A stretch of DNA of 38,619 nucleotides. Source: Falsiruegeria mediterranea M17 (GTDB lineage: Bacteria; Pseudomonadota; Alphaproteobacteria; Rhodobacterales; Rhodobacteraceae). Both the position numbers and the translations under genes were made by a program. The DNA lies in NCBI RefSeq assembly GCF_900302455.1, contig NZ_ONZG01000022.1:1-38619 (forward strand), written 5' to 3'. Below the pieces are notes generated by a model that saw only the letters and a program-made list of their open reading frames with translations, did no database searches and had not been told where the DNA came from. Positions 26,399 through 34,913 of the stretch are shown here, piece after piece. Position 1 is the first letter of the stretch. Each line of letters begins with the position of its first letter.

Positions 26399-26673
26399 CC
26401 GTCCACAAGCTCCAAAACGCGCGCGTACTCTTCGCTGATCTCGCGCGCCTGCTCGAAGACCTCACGCCGCTGCTGATCTAGACAACGGAAGTACCGCTCG
26501 ACATCGGCAAAATACGTCTCCGCATCGCGCCTCAACAGGTCAGCATATTCCTGCACGTCATCCGCATTAGTCGGCATCCAGGGCTGCACAGGCGGCAGGC
26601 AACTGCCCGCGGCCGAAGCAGATCCCCAGCTTAGAAGGACCATAACCGCCCACGTTTGTTTCAAAAGCGCCAT
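26386..26673 (-). CDS. Small exported protein of unknown function
   Basis: A 95-residue protein with a signal peptide (MALLKQTWAVMVLLSWGSASA). The mature part is short and rich in acidic and aromatic residues, with two cysteines in the mature region (SCLPP and RCLDQ) and a C-terminal helix that could form a coiled coil (REVFEQAREISEEYARVLELV). I do not recognise the family. It faces the virB operon across a promoter region with an AT-rich palindrome, so it may be part of the conjugation module, for example an entry-exclusion or accessory envelope protein. That is only positional. Confidence 0.65.
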   Translation of the reverse strand: MALLKQTWAVMVLLSWGSASAAGSCLPPVQPWMPTNADDVQEYADLLRRDAETYFADVERYFRCLDQQRREVFEQAREISEEYARVLELVDGVRK

Positions 26674-26751
26674 ATTATCTTGGCTAAGCCACTCCGTTGC
26701 AGTAAATTTGTTTCAACGCATGAAGGGCGCAATAACTCAAATTGCACCTAT

Positions 26752-26777
26752 TGATTGCAAGATTATAATATTGTATC
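26752..26777. promoter_or_regulatory. AT-rich palindrome upstream of the virB operon
   Basis: TGATT, then GCAAGATTATAATATTG, then TATC. It matches the palindrome at 37698-37723 upstream of mobC, apart from one inserted base and a few changes, and shares the core ATTATAATATTG. It lies in the divergent region 33 bases before the first gene of the virB series. It is probably a binding site for a plasmid regulator that controls transfer genes. Confidence 0.5.
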
Positions 26778-26809
26778 GGTTCGGTAGTCCATGAGGGACT
26801 GCCGGGCTA

Positions 26810-27163
26810 ATGCACAATTCTGCAAGGCTCGATCCTATGAATTTGATGCAAGACGCCCCTAATGTTGTCAGTGAAGACGGGCTGCGCACGCTGCTTGCCG
26901 AGGGTCATTCGGCGGATGTTGTGTGTCGGGTTACGCCCAAACGTACAGGTGCTCAGTGGTCCGGAGTTTGGACCGTGCATTGCGTCTCGTCAGATGGCGA
27001 GACGCGCCGCCTGCTCGTCACCGCGCGCAACAACATGACTGCCAGGGAATTCAAGACAATCAACGGCTTATCGAGCTTCCTTGCAGGGCTGGGCGTTTCG
27101 ATCATTTCTATCCCGATGTTTGAGGGCAAAGTCGCCTCGCATCAGCTGGACGACGTCGACTAA
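26810..27163 (+). CDS. Protein of unknown function at the head of the virB operon
   Basis: A 117-residue protein with no signal peptide or membrane segment and no family I recognise. The middle part (VCRVTPKRTGAQWSGVWTVHCVSSDGETRRLLVTARN) looks like a small beta-rich domain. The C-terminal third is helical and then hydrophobic. An internal ATG at 26837 is an alternative start. It overlaps the start of the lytic transglycosylase gene, so the two are translated from one message. Position suggests a small cytosolic factor of the transfer system, perhaps regulatory. Confidence 0.65.
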   Translation: MHNSARLDPMNLMQDAPNVVSEDGLRTLLAEGHSADVVCRVTPKRTGAQWSGVWTVHCVSSDGETRRLLVTARNNMTAREFKTINGLSSFLAGLGVSIISIPMFEGKVASHQLDDVD

Positions 27164-27806
27164 GCTACTTGCATTTGGTACTTCGCTTCTCGCTGCGCCA
27201 GCTTACTCTGAAGGCTTCGTGCTCTCCATGCGCACCGATGGCCAGTTGGAGACAAAAGCACCACAATCCGGTTTCGCGCAAAGCTATATCGACGGGATTG
27301 GCGCGAACCCACCAGAACTGATTGTGTTTTCAGCTCCTGAGCCTGAAGCTCCGCCACGTGCATCCGCCCGCGCGATCCCCCGTCCCGAAATCCTCGAAGC
27401 CCTTGAAAGTACCGCGCATCGCTATGGCGGACACCCTGCCCTACGCCGCGCCGGTCTATCTGTGTCTGACTGGCGCGCGCTTTTCCAAGCCAATATCGAG
27501 ATCGAAAGCGCCTATCGCCCGAATGCGCGCAGTTCCGCAGGTGCGATTGGCCTCGGGCAGTTGATGCCTGCGACAGCTGTGCAGCTTGGTGTCGATCCCC
27601 ATAACTGGCAGGCCAACCTGGACGGCTCTGCCCGTTACCTTCTGATGATGCTTGCCCAATTTGGCACGCCAGAACTTGCACTTGCAGCTTACAACGCGGG
27701 GCCTAACGCGGTCACGCGCTACGGCGGCATTCCTCCCTACCAAGAAACCCAAAATCACGTGCGCCGTGTCATGGCCGTGCGTGATCGACTGACTGGAGCC
27801 TCATGA
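27120..27806 (+). CDS. virB1: VirB1-like lytic transglycosylase
   Basis: A soluble-lytic-transglycosylase (SLT) domain protein of about 228 residues that would open peptidoglycan for the type IV secretion channel. The catalytic glutamate is in IEIESAYRPNARSSAGAIGLGQLMP, followed by YLLMMLAQFGTPELALAAYNAGPNAVTRYGGIPPYQETQNHV, both hallmark segments. No ATG fits; the TTG at 27120 gives a proper signal peptide (TSTKLLAFGTSLLAAPAYS), while a TTG at 27081 is also open. The start is therefore uncertain. It overlaps the VirB2-like gene by ATGA. Confidence 0.88.
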   Translation: MRAKSPRISWTTSTKLLAFGTSLLAAPAYSEGFVLSMRTDGQLETKAPQSGFAQSYIDGIGANPPELIVFSAPEPEAPPRASARAIPRPEILEALESTAHRYGGHPALRRAGLSVSDWRALFQANIEIESAYRPNARSSAGAIGLGQLMPATAVQLGVDPHNWQANLDGSARYLLMMLAQFGTPELALAAYNAGPNAVTRYGGIPPYQETQNHVRRVMAVRDRLTGAS

Positions 27807-28129
27807 TGCACACACAAATCCGCATGATCCTTTCGCTGGCTCTGGCCAGTTTGATGATTGCCAATCCCGCACTCGCGCAAAGTATCGACCTCTCGCCGGT
27901 GCAGAATCTTCTACAAGGCATCGTCGACACAATCACAGGCCCCTTTGTGTTGCTGTTTCTCTGGGTTCAGAGCTGGCCGGTGATCATCATCGCAGCCGTG
28001 GCCTATCCTGCGCTGTGGAAAGCGGCGGATTGGGATCCGGCCTTTCTTGAAGTGATGGTCACCGCTTTGCAGGAAACGCCCCCTACGCCGAACCGCAAGA
28101 TCCATTCGGGGGACAGCTATGCTCCGTGA
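27803..28129 (+). CDS. VirB2-like pilin, possibly fused to a VirB3 C-terminus
   Basis: A 108-residue protein. The start is VirB2-like: a signal peptide ending NPALAQ, then SIDLSPVQNLLQGIVDTITGPFVLLFLW. VirB2 would normally continue with a second membrane segment and end. Instead, after a second hydrophobic stretch, it ends WDPAFLEVMVTALQETPPTPNRKIHSGDSYAP, which looks like the cytosolic tail of VirB3-type proteins. No separate virB3 gene lies before virB4, which starts inside this gene's last codons. An in-frame deletion joining virB2 to virB3 would explain this. A divergent single VirB2 or VirB3 family is the alternative. Confidence 0.65.
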   Translation: MMHTQIRMILSLALASLMIANPALAQSIDLSPVQNLLQGIVDTITGPFVLLFLWVQSWPVIIIAAVAYPALWKAADWDPAFLEVMVTALQETPPTPNRKIHSGDSYAP

Positions 28130-30467
28130 TCCTTCGGATGATCTTGCCATGCTGCCAGAATGGGCGCGCAAAGAGCGGCCGATGGCCAGCATGCTGCCCT
28201 ATGTCAGCCTCGTGAATGACGTGACGATCCGCACGCGCGGCAATGCCCTTTTCCAGTGCATCCGCCTTGACGGCGTCAACAGCATGACCAGCGAGGACGC
28301 GCATTTGGAGAAGATCCGCGCGCTCTTTGCGGCGATCATCGCGCAGATCGGGCCGGAGTACAGTTTCTATGTGCACAAGGTTTCAAAAGCGATTGAGACT
28401 GCCTTGCCGCCGGTTCGCGAGGAAGGGTTTGCGCAAGAACTGGATACCCGCTGGCAAACGGCGATGGCGCGGGCGGGCCTGCGGGACAAAACGCTCACAC
28501 TCACGGTTTTGAAACGTCCTCCCCTGCGCGCAAGGCTGCACCTGAAACGCGCGGATTCGATCGCACAGCTGAAAGACCAGACAGCCAAGCAGTTGCGCAA
28601 ACTCGAGGAAGTCGTCGGGTTTCTGCGATCGTCCTTTGCCGAGATGAACCCGCGTCTTCTTGGGGCCAAAAGCGGCGAACTGTTTGGTTTCCTCGGGGCG
28701 CTCAACATCGGCCAAGAGCGACCGCTCTTCGCAAAATCCCGCTTTGGCATCATTGCCGAGGATGTGGCAAACACCCGCGTCACGTTTCAGGGGCGAGGTT
28801 TTGCGCTCGACGATGGGACGACGGGCAAGCGGTTTGGTACCAGCTTTGCTATCAAGACCTATCCGGCCAAAACCAACTGCACCATGTTCGATGAGCTGAA
28901 CCTGCCCGTCGGCATGGTGGTCACGCACTCCTTCACGCCGATCAACAGCAACATCATGGCCAGCCGGATCAAACGCCAACAGCGCCTGATGAAGGCCAGC
29001 GATGACGGCGCGATTTCTCTTGCTGAAGAACTGGTCGACGCGCTGGACGATCTGGAATCCAAGCGCCTCAGCTTTGGCGATCATCACATGACCGTCACGG
29101 TTTTCGCCGAGACCGAGGAAAAGCTGGAAGCAATCGCCGCCGAAGTACGCAACATCGCGGCCAGTGAAGGCGTAAACCTGGTGAACGAAAGCTTCGCTGC
29201 GCGAACTCACTATTTCGCGCAGCATCCGGGAAACGGACAGATGCGCAGCCGCAAGGCCGCCATCACCAACACAAACTTTGCCGATCTCGCGGCGCTTCAT
29301 CGCGGTCAACTTGGAAAGGCTGGCCATCATGTGCCCTGGGGCAAACCAATCTCCCTCTTCCCGACGCCTGAACGCTCGGGCTTCCTGTTCAACTATCATG
29401 AGACGGGTCAGCCGGACAAAGAACCGACAGGCGGGCACACCTTGATCCTCGGCCGTCCTGGCTCAGGCAAATCGGTGCTGTCGGCCTTCCTCATGACCCA
29501 AGCGCGTCGCTGCGACGCGCGCGTCTTTGTCTTCGACTATCGTGCGGGTATGGAAATGGCCGTGCGGGCCAATGCGGGGCGATACAGTGCCATCAAGGCA
29601 GGTGAATCGACCGGCCTGAACCCGCTGTGCACGGAAATCGATGGGCGCGGGCAAGCCTGGCTGTCTGATTGGCTGGCCACGCTACTGCATCGCGCCGACA
29701 AGCCTCTGAGCCCGTTTCAGATCAACCGCATTCAGGAGGTGGTGCGCCAGAACGCCGGGGCGAGCGATGCCGCCCTTCGCAACTGGCAGGATCTGGCCTC
29801 GCTCTTTGTGGCGGGGGCTGATGAAGGGGATCTGTTCGAGCGGATTCAGGAATGGACCGCTGATGGCCGCTACGGTTGGATTTTCGGGCAAAGCTCTGAG
29901 GATACCTTCTCGCTCGATGGTGATGTCGTCGGGTTCGACCTGACCGGCATTCTCGACAGCGAAAGCGAGAAAGAGCGCATGGCGGTCCTCTCTTACCTGT
30001 TTCGGCGGGTGGAACGCGTGATCGAAGATCGCAAGCCGACGCTGATCATCATCGATGAAGCTTGGAAAGCGCTGGATAACCCGTATTTCGCAGACCGGCT
30101 GAGCAACTGGCTGGTCACGGCGCGCAAACAGAACGCGGTCGTCGTGATGATGACCCAATACGCAAGCCAACTCGAGAAAACCCGCACCGGCAAGACGATT
30201 GTCGAGGCTGTGCCGACGCAGCTATTGCTTCCAAACATCCGCGCCTCGACCAGTGATTACGCGATGCTGGGGCTCACTAACAAAGAGCTCAGCGTTTTGC
30301 TCGGCACGGGTAGCAACTCTCGCCTAGCGCTGGTGCGTGACGATCAAGGCTCGGTCGTGATCAATGCGGAAGGCAAGCGTCGAGGCGATGCAGATTGCCG
30401 CACCTGCCGCAAACGCCCTGACATGTCCAATCGCGCTCAGCCAGCCTGCGATGTAAAAACAGCCTAA
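28119..30467 (+). CDS. virB4: VirB4 ATPase of the type IV secretion system, C-terminus replaced
   Basis: A CagE/TrbE/VirB4-type ATPase that powers pilus assembly and substrate transfer. The Walker A motif GRPGSGKS lies near residue 445 and the Walker B motif LIIIDEAWKAL near 640-650, followed by TARKQNAVVVMMTQYASQLEKT and the arginine-rich region. The family sequence stops at about residue 748 (LVRDDQGSVVIN). The last 34 residues (KRRGDADCRTCRKRP and on) are the antisense reading of an MFS transporter gene. The normal tail, usually several tens of residues, is missing. The ATPase core is complete, but assembly function is doubtful. The ATG overlaps the upstream gene by 11 bases. Confidence 0.9.
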   Translation: MLRDPSDDLAMLPEWARKERPMASMLPYVSLVNDVTIRTRGNALFQCIRLDGVNSMTSEDAHLEKIRALFAAIIAQIGPEYSFYVHKVSKAIETALPPVREEGFAQELDTRWQTAMARAGLRDKTLTLTVLKRPPLRARLHLKRADSIAQLKDQTAKQLRKLEEVVGFLRSSFAEMNPRLLGAKSGELFGFLGALNIGQERPLFAKSRFGIIAEDVANTRVTFQGRGFALDDGTTGKRFGTSFAIKTYPAKTNCTMFDELNLPVGMVVTHSFTPINSNIMASRIKRQQRLMKASDDGAISLAEELVDALDDLESKRLSFGDHHMTVTVFAETEEKLEAIAAEVRNIAASEGVNLVNESFAARTHYFAQHPGNGQMRSRKAAITNTNFADLAALHRGQLGKAGHHVPWGKPISLFPTPERSGFLFNYHETGQPDKEPTGGHTLILGRPGSGKSVLSAFLMTQARRCDARVFVFDYRAGMEMAVRANAGRYSAIKAGESTGLNPLCTEIDGRGQAWLSDWLATLLHRADKPLSPFQINRIQEVVRQNAGASDAALRNWQDLASLFVAGADEGDLFERIQEWTADGRYGWIFGQSSEDTFSLDGDVVGFDLTGILDSESEKERMAVLSYLFRRVERVIEDRKPTLIIIDEAWKALDNPYFADRLSNWLVTARKQNAVVVMMTQYASQLEKTRTGKTIVEAVPTQLLLPNIRASTSDYAMLGLTNKELSVLLGTGSNSRLALVRDDQGSVVINAEGKRRGDADCRTCRKRPDMSNRAQPACDVKTA

Positions 30468-30641
30468 GAGAAACCCAAGCGAATAAAATGCGGGTGCAAG
30501 TGCTGCTGCCTCTTGTGAAGCGCCGGTCTCGGCAAAATAGAGAGCAACGAGCGTGCCGGAGGCTGCGGTGACAAGTTGAACCGCAGCCATTGCAACAAAA
30601 AGCGATCGCAAGGTCAGCAGTCTTTCTTTGAACGGGTCCAT
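30324..30641 (-). pseudogene. MFS transporter, N-terminal fragment
   Basis: Translated leftward, this starts MDPFKERLLTLRSLFVAMAAVQ and continues with helices AASGTLVALYFAE and APAFYSLGFLLGCFYIAGWLSAIGHVRAFAAGAAICIAS. These are the first three membrane segments of a major-facilitator transporter, including the typical loop between helices 2 and 3. At about 30357-30375 it runs into the virB4 gene, read antisense, and ends soon after. About 90 of an expected 380-400 residues remain. It lies 72 bases downstream of the tannase-family gene, with which it was probably co-transcribed. Confidence 0.8.
30357..30375. other. Left junction of a foreign segment, virB4 to MFS
   Basis: The join between virB4 on the plus strand and an MFS gene on the minus strand. 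To the left, both predicted products read as virB4 (sense) or nonsense (antisense); to the right, as nonsense or MFS. No insertion sequence, terminal repeat or obvious target duplication is visible at the join. Confidence 0.7.
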
Positions 30642-30713
30642 CTATTGCTCTTATTTAGGGGGCGTGTTGTTGGGAACCAAAGCCGCGGAGGCTGCGCTTG
30701 GGCAGCCGTCACG

Positions 30714-32285
30714 TCATTCAGGAGTATGGCATGAGAAGCTATCGGCGACATTGGGATCGCCATTGCCGTCGTAGGTGACAATGGATGGATGTGCGCAGAT
30801 GATACGTCCCCCTCCGGTCGCCTGGCGTGTGAGCGGATCCACGAATGGGGCGTGGAGTTGATCTGGGGCAACGCCCGAGTCGAGCCAGTCTTCCAATGCG
30901 GCGATGTAGTTGGTGCCGTCCGGGCCGGGACCATTTGCGCAATGCGTTACCCCCGGCCGAATGAACAAGCGCACATCTTCGTGCGCTGTCGCGTCAAAGT
31001 TCAAGACATCCTCATAGTAATCGATGGTTCCGAAAGCTGACAGTGATCCATCCATCCACCCATTGTCGAGGATGAGCTTGCCACCTTTGGCCCGGAACCC
31101 AGAAAGGTCAGGACTATTCGCATCAAGCGTTGTGCTCAGACGTGCAGCGTGAAAAGCAAAATCAGCAAAATCATACCCCTCATAGCTCCATTCGGGATCG
31201 CTGTAGAAGAAGTACTTCATCATCTGCGTTGCGAACCCCCAAGTGGCATTGGGAATGGGAGGCATTTCAAATGCATCACCGTCGCTTTCACCTGGGTGGA
31301 AGTCGAGGTCATTACCTTCGACAAACCCTCCGGTGGTCCACATCGACCATCCGAGCGGGTTGCCAGGCAGCTCAGCGCCCATCGGCATACCTGGCCAGGA
31401 TGTACCGCCAAATTCCACCTCACGAAAAAGATCTTCGGCCACTCGAACTTGATCTTCTGTTAGGCATTGGTTGCTGCCCACCTCACCGCATTGAAGGCTT
31501 GCGACCTCAAAGTCACATTGCCGCGGGTCGTTCAGGATCCCATCCTTCAGCCCGTCAATTGTGTCGCACCTCGCCATAATCGCGTTCCCAATCAGGGCCT
31601 GAGCCTCGCCATCAATGACAGGAGCGGAGATTTGGGTCGGGTCGGGAAACATGTTCATAGCGTCATAGGTCCAGCGACCGGCCATTTCCTTGGTCCAATA
31701 ATAGGCTGGCGCCCCGGCATAGATCCCCTCAAATAATTCTGGAGAACGTTGCGCTACCATCATCGCTTGCCCACCACCGCGGGAACATCCTACGAAGAGA
31801 TTTCTCTGGATATCGTCCCCATAGTACTCTGCAATGATTGCTTTGGAGGTGACTGCCGTCCGGTGCACCGCCTGAAACCCGAAATTGACCTGCCGCTCCA
31901 GATTATTAAGGGCCCAGGAAGCGACAATGTTGTTGCCTTTGTGCCCAGTGTCTGTCGTGACGGTCGCCCAGCCGTCGGTAAGGATATTTGCCATCCGCAA
32001 AGCTGCGTTGTTGAAATCGCCTGAGAAGCCACCCCCACCGCCCATGACGAACTTGCCATTCCAGTCATCCGGCAAAAGGAGCTCAAACCCTGTCTCTGTC
32101 CCAAGTTCCCCAACCACACGGCAATGAGGGGCGGGAGAAGTCACAGTCTCCGCAGTTAGGATCCTAACATCGGGCACAACTGGGATGTCCGCAGCATTGC
32201 ATTCACCAGCCATCGCCTCAGAAGTCAGAGCAACACAGGCAATAGACAAGCTGGCCGCGACGTTTATTGGTTTCCTACGACGCAT
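30714..32285 (-). CDS. Tannase/feruloyl esterase family hydrolase, secreted
   Basis: A 523-residue protein with a signal peptide (cleavage near MAGEC) and the tannase-family arrangement. The nucleophile elbow is VGCSRGGGQAMM with Ser168 next to the family cysteine Cys167, in the place of the usual GCSxGGR. A long lid domain follows, then KGGKLILDNGWMDGSLS with the aspartate, and the histidine motif GVTHCANGPGPD. Such enzymes cleave aromatic esters such as gallates or hydroxycinnamates, or related esters. It would act in the periplasm or outside the cell. It sits in the segment that interrupts the conjugation module and leads into the MFS fragment. Confidence 0.9.
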   Translation of the reverse strand: MRRRKPINVAASLSIACVALTSEAMAGECNAADIPVVPDVRILTAETVTSPAPHCRVVGELGTETGFELLLPDDWNGKFVMGGGGGFSGDFNNAALRMANILTDGWATVTTDTGHKGNNIVASWALNNLERQVNFGFQAVHRTAVTSKAIIAEYYGDDIQRNLFVGCSRGGGQAMMVAQRSPELFEGIYAGAPAYYWTKEMAGRWTYDAMNMFPDPTQISAPVIDGEAQALIGNAIMARCDTIDGLKDGILNDPRQCDFEVASLQCGEVGSNQCLTEDQVRVAEDLFREVEFGGTSWPGMPMGAELPGNPLGWSMWTTGGFVEGNDLDFHPGESDGDAFEMPPIPNATWGFATQMMKYFFYSDPEWSYEGYDFADFAFHAARLSTTLDANSPDLSGFRAKGGKLILDNGWMDGSLSAFGTIDYYEDVLNFDATAHEDVRLFIRPGVTHCANGPGPDGTNYIAALEDWLDSGVAPDQLHAPFVDPLTRQATGGGRIICAHPSIVTYDGNGDPNVADSFSCHTPE

Positions 32286-32635
32286 ATTGAGGCTCCTTTA
32301 GAGACAATGATTGGCGTGTTGAGTGAGTTCCGATGGACGTACAAGGTAACGAACTACTTCAACCGCCGCGAGATGTTGGCCTTGCGAAAAAACATAAAGA
32401 CCTCAAGGCCATTGAGAAAGCAAATTCATGCGTCTGATTTACGCCTTCAATTTGAGGGCCCTGAAACAGCCGTGCCGAGTGTCGACCCTGACTTTGAACT
32501 TGTAGTTGGAGTAATGGAACAGATTGCGGGCCAGCAGTTGGTACGCACCATTAGAAAACCCACTGCAACTCTCTCGCTTTGACTGGCATGCATTTCTGAT
32601 AGTCGCACTTTCACACCCCCTGAAGTCATGTCACT
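32286..32635. other. Intergenic region between the tannase-family and DUF3124 genes
   Basis: This divergent spacer must hold promoters for both neighbours. A 91-codon open frame at 32307-32582 has no ribosome site or family resemblance and is probably chance. I see no repeat or RNA gene in it. Confidence 0.4.
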
Positions 32636-33157
32636 ATGACCCAAACAAACGAGCAAATGGACAGGATGATGCCAAGACTTAAAGAGACCAGAGTCTTTCA
32701 AAAACTGCTTGCCCTAATTATGCTTGTCTCCGGCTCAGCTGCAGCTCAGGCGGACAATCAAATTGTCCTATCCAAAGGCGGCACAATCTATGTTCCGGCC
32801 TTTTCACAAGTCCCCGTCAGCGATTCTGAGCGGCAGCCCTTGGCTGCAACCTTGGTTGTTCACAACGTCGATGCCCAGGAAAAGATCAAGCTGACGGACG
32901 TTCGGTACTATAGCAAGGATGGTACTCTGTTGCGCGATTTTGTCGATGAGCCTTTCCCGCTATCCAGCTTTCAATCGAGTGACTACGTGATTGGCATTCG
33001 CGAAAACACTGGCGGAACCGGCGCTAATTTCGTGGTCAGGTGGGAGGCGCCGTCGATGGTCGTTGAACCAATGGCCAACGCCCTGATGGTCGGCGGAACC
33101 GGCACTCAGGGGTTGTCTTTTCAAACAAGTGGTAAAGTCATCGAGCGCCATCAATAG
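32636..33157 (+). CDS. DUF3124 family secreted protein
   Basis: Up to 173 residues, with a signal peptide (KLLALIMLVSGSAAAQA) and a DUF3124 domain: IYVPAFSQVPVSDSE, LAATLVVHNVDAQEKIKLTDVRYYSKDGTLLRDF, YVIGIRENTGGTGANFVVRWEAPSMVVEPMANALMVGGTGTQGLSFQTSGKVI. The family is a periplasmic beta-sandwich of unknown function. The ATG at 32669 (MPRLKETRVF), 33 bases downstream, gives a more usual signal peptide and is a reasonable alternative start. The permease gene follows after 103 bases; no functional link is known to me. Confidence 0.88.
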   Translation: MTQTNEQMDRMMPRLKETRVFQKLLALIMLVSGSAAAQADNQIVLSKGGTIYVPAFSQVPVSDSERQPLAATLVVHNVDAQEKIKLTDVRYYSKDGTLLRDFVDEPFPLSSFQSSDYVIGIRENTGGTGANFVVRWEAPSMVVEPMANALMVGGTGTQGLSFQTSGKVIERHQ

Positions 33158-33260
33158 CCAACATACTATAGCCGGCAGCAACCAAGCTTCGAAATGTGCC
33201 ATCCGGTAACCTAGCCCTACCTTTAGCTATTTGACGTTCTAATTCGGAAAAAACCCAGAC

Positions 33261-34913
33261 ATGATGGGAGACGCAGAATTTGTCTTTGTTCTGATCGCGG
33301 TCGCCGGGGGAATGATGGCAAGCAATCGGGTGCGATATGATCTGGTTGCTCTCATAGTTGTAATCGCGCTGATTGTGTCTGGTGTGCTGACCTCGGATGA
33401 GGCGTTGTCCGGTTTTGGCAGTCCAGTTGTCATAATGGTTGTTGGGTTGCTCATTGTCGGCGAAATGCTGGAACGCACCGGCATCGCGCACACCATTGGC
33501 AACTTGATCTTGGGATATGGAGGGCGCAGTGAAACACGCTTAACCATATTGTTGATACTCGGAGCCGCATTACTCGGCAGCGTGATGAGTTCTACTGCCG
33601 TGGTCGCGATCTTCATTCCCGTCATTTTGAGGATTGCGGCCGACACCGGACTGCAACAATCCCGGCTTTTGCTCCCAATGTCTTATGCCGCATTGATTAG
33701 CGGGATGCTCACGTTGATCGCAACGCCACCCAACCTTGTTGTCAGCGATAGCTTGCAAGAAGCCGGTTACGAAGCGCTCGGCTTTTTTAGCTTTTTCCCT
33801 ATCGGGCTGGTCGTTTTGATGTCCACCATCATCTACTTCTTGGCCTTTGGTCGCAAGCTTCTAACCGGGTTTGCACACGACGCCAGTGAACAGACAATGG
33901 GGCGAGCCAAGAACCGGCAATCCACACTGCAGTTTCTGGACGACTACGCTCTGCTGGACCAATTCCACCTTGTCGAAGTGGTCTCGAAGCCAAGAGCCGA
34001 CCTTGAGGCGATTTTTCATGACAGTGAAGCCAGGGTTCTCGCGCGTAGTCGCCCTTCGAACCAGCACAGTCAATCGGATGCCTTTGTCCCCGGAATGGAG
34101 CTTTTACCTGGCGACCAACTCCTGATTTCTGGGACGCGAGATGAACTGGGCAAAGTCTCAGAACTTTCTTCATTTAAATATCTCGGAGCTGTGACCGAGG
34201 CCACCGGCCAATGGCGGGAGTCTGTTGGCGTGGCTGATATTCTGGTGCACCCAGAGGCGGCTATCCTTGGTAAAAGCGTAAAGGAATACGCTTTCCGTGA
34301 CACATATGGTGTCGATGTAATTGGCGTTCTGCGTGGCGGCGAAACTTTGGCGGATCCTTTTGGTACCAGCCTCAAAATCGGGGATTGTTTGCTGATCGCA
34401 GGGCCAACAGAGGAGATTGATGCCTTTTTCGACAGAAACCATGATTTTGTACTGCTTCGGGTCCCTAAGGAGCGTGAGGAACGTCCGCTTGTTCCTAACA
34501 AATTCCTGACGTCCTTGTTGATCTTGGCCGGCATGGTCGCGTTAAGCGTGTCGGGGGTCGTCCCGGTGGTCGTGGCCGTGATTCTGGCTGCTGTTGCTGC
34601 AGTGCTATGTCGCACTATTTCCGCTGATCGAGCGTATCGTTCGATTCACTGGAGCAGCATTGTCCTTGTAGCTGGCATGCTGCCTTTGGCCGATGCGCTT
34701 CAAAAAACGGGCGGTGCTGACATGGTTGTTGAGGCCTTGCTGGAAATCGCCGGTGACGGACCACCACAGATGATGATGGCGATGCTCTTTGCGGTGACTG
34801 CCGGATTACCGCGCCCTGTCGGAGCCACGATCAAGGCATGCGGGAAGACCTTGGACATGACGAATGGCTTTCGGCTCTTGGGCTTGCCCATTTTGCCAAG
34901 GACAAATCCGTGA
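33261..34913 (+). pseudogene. SLC13-family permease with two TrkA-C domains, 3' end lost
   Basis: A transporter of the SLC13/ArsB-like ion-transporter group with the usual order: N-terminal membrane half (GSVMSSTAVVAIFIPV, LISGMLTLIATPPNLVVSDSL), two RCK-C (TrkA-C) domains at about 230-400, then the second membrane half (SSIVLVAGMLPLADALQKTGGADMV). Family sequence ends at AVTAGL, near 34808. The following 34 residues are the antisense of a virD4 gene. The last membrane segments, some 70-90 residues, are missing, including the second re-entrant region, so it is unlikely to transport. Members carry sulfate, dicarboxylates or other anions; the substrate is unknown. Confidence 0.8.

Noticed and set aside
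32307-32582. 91-codon open frame between the tannase-family and DUF3124 genes
   Set aside because: It lies in a divergent promoter region, has no family resemblance or ribosome site, and its composition is unlike the neighbouring genes.
30340-34830. A transposon carrying the tannase-family and permease genes
   Set aside because: No transposase, inverted terminal repeats or target duplication can be seen at either join, and genes of both the segment and the host are truncated.
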